Of a stretch of 38,399 nucleotides of DNA, positions 24,712-31,662 are shown in pieces. Where the stretch lies: NCBI GenBank assembly GCA_964608745.1, contig CAZSPC010000008.1, positions 1 to 38,399 on the forward strand, written 5' to 3'. Below the pieces are notes generated by a model. That model saw only the letters and a program-made list of their open reading frames with translations, was not told where the DNA came from and searched no databases. Position 1 is the first letter of the stretch; the number at the start of each line of letters is the position of its first letter. Origin of the DNA: UBA12079 sp964608745. Lineage in GTDB: Bacteria > Patescibacteriota > Minisyncoccia > Phycocordibacterales > UBA12079. The translations under genes and the position numbers were made by a program.

Positions 24712-24820
24712 TTATATTTAGGGCTTAGCGTTTAGGGTTTAGGGTTGTAGTGAGCAAATTTTGCCTTTGGCAAAATTTGCTACTAAACGCTATACGCCTA
24801 TTGCTAAACGCTCTAAAATT
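24712..24820. repeat. TTTAGGG-like palindrome
   Basis: Words TTTAGGGCTTAGCG, TTTAGGGTTTAGGG, TTGTAG, then hairpin GCAAATTTTGCC-TTT-GGCAAAATTTGC, then complementary words ACTAAACGCTATACGCC, TTGCTAAACGCT. Confidence 0.8.
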
Positions 24821-24839
24821 TAATTTATTAAATTTTTAA

Positions 24840-25511
24840 TTATTGATCTCTTTCAAACTTTCCTACAACCCAATCAAACTCGTCCTGAAAATCCCTTCCT
24901 GAACAACTAAATCCAGGGCTATCGGGATGAGGTCTTGATGCACTTTCTATATCATTTACACCCAAAACATAATAAGCGCCTTTTGAAACATCACATCCAC
25001 TAGTACCAGCTGAGAATTTATTATATCGATATGCCATCGAACAACTAGTAGAAAGAGGGTCTCCAATAACCCCTTGCATATAATTTCCGGTTGAAAGTAC
25101 CTCTATAAAAGTATCCCCTGTACCAACAAAACCAGCATCCCATCCACTACAATCGTCATCTATTGTGACCGGATAATTACCATTATCTGTATAATAAAGC
25201 TCTAAGGCATTTTGAATTTGTTGCATATCGGAAATTCTTTGAGTATCTCGCGCTCTTTTTCTTGCATCATTTAGAAAACCCAAGACAAAAGTAGCCATTA
25301 ACCCAATAATAGCTACAACGGTTAGTAATTCAAGTAGTGTAAACCCCGACACCAAATTTGGTATTGTTTTTTGTTGCTTCTTGATATCATTAGAAGATTC
25401 AAACCTATTAATAAATTTTACCTTATTGAAAATAATGGAACAAAAACTTTGCAACAATGTCAAAATTGGTGTAGGGGTAAATCCTCTATTTTGTTTTTTG
25501 TTTAAAATCAT
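24840..25511 (-). CDS. Type IV pilin-like prepilin with unusual N-terminal extension
   Basis: 223 residues. The class III prepilin signal GFTLLELLTVVAIIG starts at G56/F57 with Glu at +5. It is followed by KRARDTQRISDMQQIQNALELYYTDNGNYP, typical of small pseudopilins, and a C-terminal domain with five Cys. The 55-residue leader is much longer than normal and contains a second RGFTPTP motif at residues 9-15 without Glu5. The leader has no better start codon within it, though a later start is not excluded. It precedes no other pilus genes here. Confidence 0.82.
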   Translation of the reverse strand: MILNKKQNRGFTPTPILTLLQSFCSIIFNKVKFINRFESSNDIKKQQKTIPNLVSGFTLLELLTVVAIIGLMATFVLGFLNDARKRARDTQRISDMQQIQNALELYYTDNGNYPVTIDDDCSGWDAGFVGTGDTFIEVLSTGNYMQGVIGDPLSTSCSMAYRYNKFSAGTSGCDVSKGAYYVLGVNDIESASRPHPDSPGFSCSGRDFQDEFDWVVGKFERDQ

Positions 25512-25526
25512 ATATTAAATATTAGA

Positions 25527-25781
25527 TTAATATCTAAGATCAGCGGGAATTATTGGAAATTCCCCCGCAGAGTATTTTTCGTCATCTTTTAAAAAAATAA
25601 AGAGCGTTACAACAATACAAATCGAAATTAAAAAACCCAAAACAAATTCAGCTTGTTTTCTATTTTTTACTAATCCACCAGAATAATTTTGAACTAATGA
25701 GGTAAGCCCCCTTCTTTCAGCTCGAGATTCATATATATCAAAAGTAGGTTCATCAAATTGAACTTCGTTGTAATCAGACAT
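25527..25781 (-). CDS. Single-pass membrane protein, 84 residues
   Basis: A soluble N-terminal half (MSDYNEVQFDEPTFDIYESRAERRG) is followed by one helix (about 46-64, FVLGFLISICIVVTLFIF) and a short outer tail (EFPIIPADLRY). It ends 16 nt upstream of the prepilin-like gene start and is likely co-transcribed. No family recognised. Confidence 0.65.
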   Translation of the reverse strand: MSDYNEVQFDEPTFDIYESRAERRGLTSLVQNYSGGLVKNRKQAEFVLGFLISICIVVTLFIFLKDDEKYSAGEFPIIPADLRY

Positions 25782-25789
25782 AGTTTAAT

Positions 25790-25975
25790 TATAGAAATAA
25801 ATATACTAATATGCAAATAATACGAATGATACAAATAGTCTACAAATTTAATTAAAGCAGAAAATATTTTTTGATTAAACTTTGTTTAATAAAATTATTT
25901 CATTGCTAATAAAATTTTAATAAAGAATATTTGTATATATTCGTTGTATTAGTATCATCTGTTGATTAGTATGTT
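25790..25975. repeat. Intergenic palindrome of ATACGAAT-like words
   Basis: Left words ATACTAATATGCAAATAATACGAATGATACAAATAG match, as complement, the right words TATTTGTATATATTCGTTGTATTAGTATCATCTG in general layout. The middle is AT-rich with TTTTTGATTAAACTTTG and further small repeats. No gene seen. Confidence 0.6.
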
Positions 25976-25979
25976 TACC

Positions 25980-27104
25980 TCAAATTCGAAATTCAACAAC
26001 ATCTCCATCCTTCACAATATATTCCTTTCCTTCTGTTCGAATTAATCCTTTTTCACGAGCAATCGCAAAAGAACCAGAAGTGATTAAATATTTCCAATTT
26101 ATGACATCAGCTTTGATAAATTTATCTTTAAAATCTGTGTGGATTGCTGTGCCGGCCATTGGAGCTGTCCAGCCATTTTTTATTGTCCAAGCCCTCGATT
26201 CGGTTTCACCCGTTGTAAAGTAAGTCATCAAGTTTAATAATTCATATCCAGCCCTAATTAGACCATCAATATCATCAGCCGAACCACCTAAATGTTGTTT
26301 GAATTCTTGTCTTTCATCTTGTGAAAAATCTCTTAATTCGTGTTCTGTTTGTGCATCTACTTTTATATAATTAGCACCAATTTCCTCAAAAAATTTTATA
26401 AGCTCATCGTATTTTTTTTGCCCGTTCGCCTCCGGTGAATTAGGGTCAGATTCAATTTCGTCTAAATTAGTCCCTCCTGATTTTTTATTCAAAATATAAA
26501 GAATTGGCTTCATTGTAAGCAAATGAAGTTGTTTTACAATTTTCAACTCCTCATCACTCATTTCAATCGAAGAGGCAAACTTCCCACTATCTAATACTTG
26601 TTCTATTTTTTTTAATATTTCATTTTCGACGATTGCTTGTTTGTCATTTTTCTTTATATCTTTCTGAAGATTAGCAATTCTTTTTGTAACCGTTTGAAAA
26701 TCAGCCATTATTAATTCAAGATTTATTACCTCAACATCATTCATTGGATCTATTTTTCCGTCTACATGAATTACTTTATCATCTTCAAAAATACGAATCA
26801 TCTCTGCAATAGCATCCACCTCTCGAATATTCGCCAAAAACTTATTTCCCAATCCTTCGCCCGCATGAGCACCAGCAACAAGCCCCGCAATATCCACAAA
26901 CTCAATCGCAGCAGGAATTGTTTTTTCAGAGTTTGAAAAAGCACTCAATTCTTCTAGTCTTTGATCAGGCACAGAAACAACCCCGACCGATGGATCGATT
27001 GTACAAAAGGGATAATTTTCTGCTTCAACTTGCTTTTTGGTCAAAGCATTAAAAAGTGTTGATTTTCCAACGTTAGGAAGACCAACTATTCCGATGGATA
27101 ACAT
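25980..27104 (-). CDS. ychF: YchF/OLA1-family GTPase/ATPase
   Basis: 374 residues. Walker A GLPNVGKST (8-16), switch region NYPFCTIDPSVGVVSVPD, DIAGLVAGAHAGEGLGNKFLANIREVDAI, and a C-terminal TGS domain ending VKDGDVVEFRI. The family normally has NxxE at the G4 position, which favours ATP; here it reads LNKKSGG (about 205-210), so neither the NxxE nor the canonical NKxD is present. Binding of ribosomes is known for the family. A 27-residue charged stretch (DPNSPEANGQKKYDEL) follows G4. Confidence 0.96.
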   Translation of the reverse strand: MLSIGIVGLPNVGKSTLFNALTKKQVEAENYPFCTIDPSVGVVSVPDQRLEELSAFSNSEKTIPAAIEFVDIAGLVAGAHAGEGLGNKFLANIREVDAIAEMIRIFEDDKVIHVDGKIDPMNDVEVINLELIMADFQTVTKRIANLQKDIKKNDKQAIVENEILKKIEQVLDSGKFASSIEMSDEELKIVKQLHLLTMKPILYILNKKSGGTNLDEIESDPNSPEANGQKKYDELIKFFEEIGANYIKVDAQTEHELRDFSQDERQEFKQHLGGSADDIDGLIRAGYELLNLMTYFTTGETESRAWTIKNGWTAPMAGTAIHTDFKDKFIKADVINWKYLITSGSFAIAREKGLIRTEGKEYIVKDGDVVEFRI

Positions 27105-27252
27105 AAAAAGTAGTAGTAAGAATTAAGTAATAAGTAGTAAGTAAAAAATTTTCTCTAAAATTTTTAATTAACTCAACGCGTTGAGTTAATTAAACACTTG
27201 AAAATAATAGCTTTTTTAAAATAAAAATACAATATCACCTTCAATAAAAACC

Positions 27253-27280
27253 TTGAATTTTTTAAATAATAGTGTAGTAT
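27253..27280 (+). promoter_or_regulatory. rplU promoter
   Basis: TTGAAT (27253-27258), 16 bp, TAGTAT (27275-27280), leaving a 5' UTR of only a few bases before the ATG at 27291. No clear Shine-Dalgarno, so translation may be leaderless. Confidence 0.55.
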
Positions 27281-27290
27281 ATACTCCATT

Positions 27291-27608
27291 ATGACTAAAT
27301 TAGCTGTAATAGAAACAGGGGGAAAACAGTATAAAGTCGCCGAAGGTGATGTTATTAAAATTGAAAAACTTCCTGGTAAACATAAAGAAGGAGCCAAAAT
27401 CACTTTTGATAAAGTGCTTCTTACTGATGACGGTAAAGCTACACAGGTAGGAAATCCTTATATCACAAAAGTAAAAATTGAAGGAAAACTTAAAGAAGAA
27501 GGGAGAGATAAAAAATTACATATTTGGAAATTCAAATCAAAGAGTAATTATTCAAAGAAGATTGGACACAGACAACATTATAATAAGGTGGAAATTACTA
27601 AAATTTAA
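27291..27608 (+). CDS. rplU: 50S ribosomal protein L21
   Basis: 105 residues: MTKLAVIETGGKQYKVAEGD at the start and WKFKSKSNYSKKIGHRQHYNKVEI at the end are diagnostic. It binds 23S rRNA. Bacterial rplU is usually followed by rpmA; here tRNA-Lys and rpmG follow instead, with a 11-nt gap to the tRNA. Confidence 0.97.
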   Translation: MTKLAVIETGGKQYKVAEGDVIKIEKLPGKHKEGAKITFDKVLLTDDGKATQVGNPYITKVKIEGKLKEEGRDKKLHIWKFKSKSNYSKKIGHRQHYNKVEITKI

Positions 27609-27619
27609 AGATTTAATTT

Positions 27620-27692
27620 CCGCCCATAGCTCAGCTGGTAGAGCAACCGGCTCTTAACCGGTAGGTCCTAAGTTCGAATCTTAGTGGGCGGA
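27620..27692 (+). tRNA. tRNA-Lys(CTT)
   Basis: 73 nt. Acceptor CCGCCCA pairs TGGGCGG. D arm GCTCAGCTGGTAGAGC, anticodon stem ACCGG/CCGGT with loop CTCTTAA (anticodon CTT), T arm CTAAG-TTCGAAT-CTTAG, discriminator A. CCA is not encoded. Confidence 0.96.
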
Positions 27693-27784
27693 CAATCAGT
27701 CTGCTGGTGGAGATGAGGAACGATGAAGTTCCGAATGGATCTTAAATCCAATAGGATTAAGTTCGAATCTTAGTGGGCGGACAA
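27693..27784 (+). other. tRNA-Lys 3'-end duplication and degenerate tRNA-like remnant
   Basis: AAGTTCGAATCTTAGTGGGC and the following GGACA at 27670-27694 repeat exactly at 27759-27783. The 65 bases between include CTGGTGGAGATG and a small arm GGATCTTAAATCC in the place of an anticodon arm. There is no 5' acceptor partner, so it is not a functional tRNA. It resembles the trace left by integration or slippage at a tRNA 3' end. Confidence 0.75.
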
Positions 27785-27805
27785 ATAAATTTAAACAAAT
27801 TAAAC

Positions 27806-27964
27806 ATGTCACAAGATCAACTAATAAAACTCGCATGCCAAGATTGTAAAAGAATCAATTATTGGAGTCGAAAAAACAGAAAAAAGGTAGAGCGAAAAAT
27901 AGAGTTAAAAAAATTTTGTAAATGGTGTAAAGGACATCAAATACATAAAGAATTAAAAAAATAA
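27806..27964 (+). CDS. rpmG: 50S ribosomal protein L33
   Basis: 52 residues: CQDCKRINYWSRKNRKK ... ELKKFCKWCKGHQIHKE, with the CxxC pairs of zinc-type L33 intact. ATG 27806 gives the normal length; an in-frame upstream start would run into the tRNA remnant. Terminator at 27960-27988 follows at once (AAGAGATT/AATCTCTT then T7). Confidence 0.92.
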   Translation: MSQDQLIKLACQDCKRINYWSRKNRKKVERKIELKKFCKWCKGHQIHKELKK

Positions 27965-27988
27965 GAGATTCAAATCTCTTATTTTTTT
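27960..27988 (+). terminator. Terminator after rpmG
   Basis: AATAAGAGATT-CA-AATCTCTTATT followed by T7. It overlaps the stop codon. Confidence 0.85.
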
Positions 27989-28043
27989 ATTGATTTGTAG
28001 GTGAGCTGTTTAAATCGCTCAACAAAGCCCCAGAAATGCTAAA

Positions 28044-28133
28044 CCCCCACACCTTTCATACCATTAATATAAATATTAAAAATTTAATTAACCATACGTT
28101 GTCTGAAAGACGATGATATGAAAGGTGTGGGGG
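28044..28133. mobile_element. 90-bp MITE-like element, copy 2
   Basis: Same 90-bp length and ends as 18138-18227, in the opposite orientation. The interior differs at several bases (for example CAACGTATGG against CAACGCACGA when aligned). TAAA flanks both ends here, a possible 4-bp target duplication. Confidence 0.88.
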
Positions 28134-28161
28134 TAAACGGCTCAACCAATTGAGCCGTTTA
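28134..28161 (-). terminator. Terminator of nrdJ
   Basis: Stem AAACGGCTCAA-CCAA-TTGAGCCGTTT, 19 nt past the stop on the minus strand. The MITE-like copy begins immediately beyond it. Confidence 0.7.
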
Positions 28162-28179
28162 AGTTTTGTAATCTAAGAA

Positions 28180-30462
28180 TTACAACTCGCAAAGACCAGC
28201 CACACAAGCCAGTTCCTTTGCTCCCTCAGTCTCGTCTTCTCTTTCATAAGTAACAATCTTTGAAAAATCAATGTTCTTGAAACGCTTTAATAATTCACCA
28301 TATGTCTTTTTATCTGTTTCTTCATAAGGAGCTAGTTTATACACATGATTTGATCTTGGAAGAAATGATAGGCCGCCTACAATATCCCAATTTTGATAAA
28401 CCCAATTCCCTACCTCAATCCACTCATTTTCTCCAACAGAAACAGTCACTGACGGATTGTGTTCTGTATAATTTGTTTTTACCTCTTTCCAATGTTCAAG
28501 TTGTTGAATTGCAGATAAATCATCTTTAAAGACAGACTTAGCAGGTGCTTTAACAGGAAACTCTAAAACATATGTATTAGCAGTATCTTTATTTTGACCC
28601 ACCTCTGGATGATAAGGGACACCTTGATCTCTTAACATTTTGAATAGAGAGTCTGTCGCAGAAATCCTTACTCGCCGAATATAATATTCTGAATGTCGTG
28701 GATGCATTCCAGATGACGAGTCAACCAATTGAGAAACTGTTCCTGATGGCTTAACACAAGTTGTACAAGTAGAAGGTTTAACACTAAACTTTTTTGAATA
28801 TTGTTGATTTGTTCTAATAACTTGTTTTTTTATTTTTTGCAATAATTTAGGATTATTCCTCAAAATCTTACAATCCCATTGTCCTGTAATTGATACACCT
28901 AACAATCTTTCTTCTTCACAATTCTTTTTCCAATCTTTAGATAAATAACCAAAATTAACCAGAGTTGCTTGGTATGTTCCAAGAATAGCTGCAATTTTAG
29001 CCTTTTCAATCAACGTTTTTTCAGTATCATCTGCCCGAGCAACGATTTCAGAAAGATTACAAAATTGTTTTGATTTTAAAATAATTTCACCACAAGGATT
29101 AACTCCACAAGAATCAATATCTTTTTCAAATATCTTCCACCTCCTATCTGGCATTTGTTTTATAAGAGAACCTCGATTAAAAATACCTCTCTCACCAGAA
29201 CCACTTTTCATCAAAGCTACCCATTCATCCATAAATTCAACATTGGTTGGTTTTTCATTATAAATGGCAGAATTGTTAGCCATACTTCTTTGTGGTTCTG
29301 ATACATAAAATTGCCCAAATTTTGCTCTTCTCATTTCTCTATCATCTAAATCAGAAAGAGAAATCAAAGCAGTTCGACGAACTCCCCCTGATACAACAAT
29401 CTCACCAATCTTACAAACAATATCATGAACATCAATATTACTTAGTCGTTTTCCTTGTCGAGAAAACATTTTTTCACGAGTAAATCTCATTAGCTCTTTT
29501 AATGGTTCTGGACCTGATGATTTACCACCCATTGTTTTTAATTTTGCTCCCTCAGGTCGCAATCTTGAATAATCAAATTCTACATCTTCACCAGCAAACC
29601 AAGTTTTAACAGCATAAACAAAAGCATCTGCCCAACCTTCCTTGCTATCAGGAATTACATAAGTTTTTCTTTTTTTACCAGCTTGTTTTTTGATTTGTGG
29701 GAATTTTTGAACTGTGTGACTTTCAACAGAAAAACCTACTCCCCCACCACACATTGAGATATACATAATTTCTCCAAAATCCTGTGGTTTCGATGGAGCC
29801 ACAAACGAACAGTTATAACCAGTAACATTTGTTTTTCGTGCTGCTTTTCCGGCTGACCAAACTAGACGCATTGAAGGCATTGTTTTTTGTTCTAACACAA
29901 ACCTCCTAATTTTTTTGTATTCAGTTTCTGACAATTTTTTTCCCAAATTTTCTCGCATAAAATCCATATACCGATCAATCGTTTCAATCCAAGTTTCTCT
30001 CCTACTTTCATCATCTATCCATTTTGAATAAGACCGATAATAAATAAATTCTGACAAAGGATTTCTAAAATATCTTTTAGATTCAAGAGTTAATTTTTTT
30101 ACATCTTCTGGGACACCAATACCTTCTGCTCTAAGTTTTGCTCTTTCTTTTCTATAAAGAATGTATGCCTTTGCAGTTTTCACATAATCACCAAGAATCA
30201 ATTCTGCTTCAACTGAGTCTTGAACACCCTCAATAGTTGGAATAAAAGTATTATGTCTTTTAGAAATTTTTACCAATTCCAAAAACACCCGATGAGCTAC
30301 AAACTTCGCGTCTTTTTCACTCCCCTCACCCGTTGCCAGCATTGCTTTGTAGATAGCATTGGAAATTTTTTCAACATTAAACGGAACAATTCTACCGTCT
30401 CTTTTTCTGATTTTTGTTACAAAATCAATGTTTTTTCGCGCTTTTTTAGTGTTTTTTGCCAT
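28180..30462 (-). CDS. nrdJ: Adenosylcobalamin-dependent (class II) ribonucleoside-triphosphate reductase
   Basis: 760 residues. An N-terminal ATP-cone (about 15-105, VTKIRKRDGRIVPFNVEKISNAI) suggests allosteric activity control. The catalytic barrel has NCSFVAP (cysteine of the active-site pair), GVNPCGEI (about 452-459, thiyl-radical Cys and Glu) and a CVAGLC redox pair at the C-terminus (754-759). It reduces NTPs with B12 and needs no NrdB, so anaerobic or variable-oxygen life is possible. CPR bacteria mostly cannot make B12 and must import it. The length and single-chain layout match Lactobacillus-type RTPR more than two-part NrdJ. Confidence 0.94.
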   Translation of the reverse strand: MAKNTKKARKNIDFVTKIRKRDGRIVPFNVEKISNAIYKAMLATGEGSEKDAKFVAHRVFLELVKISKRHNTFIPTIEGVQDSVEAELILGDYVKTAKAYILYRKERAKLRAEGIGVPEDVKKLTLESKRYFRNPLSEFIYYRSYSKWIDDESRRETWIETIDRYMDFMRENLGKKLSETEYKKIRRFVLEQKTMPSMRLVWSAGKAARKTNVTGYNCSFVAPSKPQDFGEIMYISMCGGGVGFSVESHTVQKFPQIKKQAGKKRKTYVIPDSKEGWADAFVYAVKTWFAGEDVEFDYSRLRPEGAKLKTMGGKSSGPEPLKELMRFTREKMFSRQGKRLSNIDVHDIVCKIGEIVVSGGVRRTALISLSDLDDREMRRAKFGQFYVSEPQRSMANNSAIYNEKPTNVEFMDEWVALMKSGSGERGIFNRGSLIKQMPDRRWKIFEKDIDSCGVNPCGEIILKSKQFCNLSEIVARADDTEKTLIEKAKIAAILGTYQATLVNFGYLSKDWKKNCEEERLLGVSITGQWDCKILRNNPKLLQKIKKQVIRTNQQYSKKFSVKPSTCTTCVKPSGTVSQLVDSSSGMHPRHSEYYIRRVRISATDSLFKMLRDQGVPYHPEVGQNKDTANTYVLEFPVKAPAKSVFKDDLSAIQQLEHWKEVKTNYTEHNPSVTVSVGENEWIEVGNWVYQNWDIVGGLSFLPRSNHVYKLAPYEETDKKTYGELLKRFKNIDFSKIVTYEREDETEGAKELACVAGLCEL

Positions 30463-30664
30463 AATTCTTATAAAAAATTCAAATTATTAATGCATTAATT
30501 TTACTCTACTTTTTTTACAACACCCCTGTGGATAGTGGGTTATGAAATAGAAAAAAATAGATGTAAATCTTTTACCTCTCGATTCCCTTGCTTTTTCAAG
30601 CCATATCAATAATATTATTTTAGGATAAAAGTAAATCAAATTTAACATAAGGAGAAACAAAATA

Positions 30665-30946
30665 ATGGGTGACCATAACAAGAACGTACTCACTGCTGCT
30701 GGACATATTGCTGATGCTATTTCTGAGGTTGTAAAACAACCTCTGCATATTAATCTTTTGGAAAGAATGGATAGGCGTATTCTATTAATTATAAGTTCTT
30801 CCCTGGAAGAATTATTAATTATAGAAGATGGAAACTTACTTAAAATTTCAAAATTATCTACACAAAACAAAGAAGAAATATTAGGGGCTTTAACCAAGAT
30901 GATCGAAGCCACCAATCTCCCAGAAAAAACATTTAAAAAATATTAA
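30665..30946 (+). CDS. Hypothetical protein, 93 residues
   Basis: Begins MGDHNKNVLTAAGHIADAISE. It is helical and amphipathic, with a central hydrophobic stretch RRILLIISSSLEELLIIEDG that looks like a beta-hairpin core rather than a membrane helix. AAGGAG lies 8 nt before the ATG. It is monocistronic; hairpins at 30994-31125 follow. No family recognised. Confidence 0.65.
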   Translation: MGDHNKNVLTAAGHIADAISEVVKQPLHINLLERMDRRILLIISSSLEELLIIEDGNLLKISKLSTQNKEEILGALTKMIEATNLPEKTFKKY

Positions 30947-30959
30947 TCTTTATTTTAAG

Positions 30960-31125
30960 AATCTCCACAGATTTTTAAATTACTCGTAGAGTGTCGGATT
31001 TAATAAACTTTCGTTACCCGGCGACCTGTTTGTATTGGCCTAGTTACCGGGTAATTACTTTTCACGTTTTAAAATATATCTTGAAGAATTAACCGTAAGT
31101 GTAATGCTTGCGGTTTTATTTTTTT
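30960..31125 (+). terminator. Two hairpins after the 93-residue gene
   Basis: TTACCCGG ... CCGGGTAA (31013-31053, with loop containing GGCGACCTG and GGCCTAG) and AACCGTAAG ... CTTGCGGTT with T run (31091-31127). The second is a good terminator. The first could be part of a small RNA. Confidence 0.55.
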
Positions 31126-31148
31126 AAAAAAACTACAAAATTAAAAAA

Positions 31149-31173
31149 CCGACGGAGTAATAAACTCCGTCGG
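31149..31173 (-). terminator. Terminator of the 77-residue GC-rich gene
   Basis: CCGACGGAGT-AATAA-ACTCCGTCGG followed by a T6 run on the minus strand. Confidence 0.9.
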
Positions 31174-31186
31174 TAAAAGGCCAACC

Positions 31187-31420
31187 CTAAAGGATCGCAA
31201 CAACCTCTCCCTCAACAGGAAGGGGTTGGGTAGCGACAACACCAATGACCGTTTGGCAGGTACAGTATAAAATTCGATCAGCTACCAACTGAGCAACCTT
31301 CTCACCACCTCGAGCAGTCCATTGGCCGTCACTGTTCAGGGTGTACCCCATGCAACATTCTATACATGTTAATTCCTTTTTCTTGTTTCTTTCCTGGGCT
31401 TCTCCGTTTGTTTTTGGCAT
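31187..31420 (-). CDS. GC-rich small Cys-containing protein, 77 residues
   Basis: MPKTNGEAQERNKKKELTCIECCMGYTLNS ... CTCQTVIGVVA. Five Cys in two clusters (CIECC and CTC) could bind a metal or form disulfides. G+C is well above the flanks. Expression signals are complete: a promoter at 31484-31514, a leader palindrome GATTTCACA-ACAGG-TGTGAAATC, GAGAGGA 5 nt before the ATG and a strong terminator. This is the same architecture as the gene at 13177-13371, although the proteins are unrelated in sequence. No family recognised. Confidence 0.62.
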   Translation of the reverse strand: MPKTNGEAQERNKKKELTCIECCMGYTLNSDGQWTARGGEKVAQLVADRILYCTCQTVIGVVATQPLPVEGEVVAIL

Positions 31421-31483
31421 TTATTCCTCTCATTTGTTTTTTTGATTTCACACCTGTTGTGAAATCTTTTACTTCCGGCAAAC

Positions 31484-31514
31484 ATATTAGCAAAGAGAGA
31501 GAGAGAGTTGTCAA
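31484..31514 (-). promoter_or_regulatory. Promoter with dinucleotide-repeat spacer
   Basis: TTGACA (31509-31514), 19-bp spacer, TAATAT (31484-31489) on the minus strand. The spacer contains (AG)7 on the plus strand, (CT)7 on the promoter strand. Loss of one CT unit would give the optimal 17 bp. Confidence 0.75.
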
Positions 31515-31540
31515 GGGTTTGTGATGGTATATACATACAT

Positions 31541-31574
31541 ATGTCACAGAATGTCGATCAACATTCTATGACAT
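31541..31574. repeat. Palindrome of the GTCACAGAATGTCG family
   Basis: Arms ATGTCACAGAATGT and ACATTCTATGACAT (one mismatch) around CGATCA. It is related to 13051-13100 and 36426-36487. Confidence 0.85.
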
Positions 31575-31662
31575 ATTATTTTATAATTCAAAAACACAAC
31601 CCGAGTAAACATTTGCAATTTAAAAGTAGGTAATCTGGTATTCTATTGATAAAGCTTGGATA

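Noticed and set aside
23713..24820. TTTAGGG words as true telomere repeats of a linear replicon
   Set aside because: They are short, degenerate, internal and intergenic, and other loci of the same design use other words.
31013..31053. Riboswitch upstream of a gene
   Set aside because: The hairpin follows rather than precedes the plus-strand gene, and the sequence matches no riboswitch motif I can recognise.
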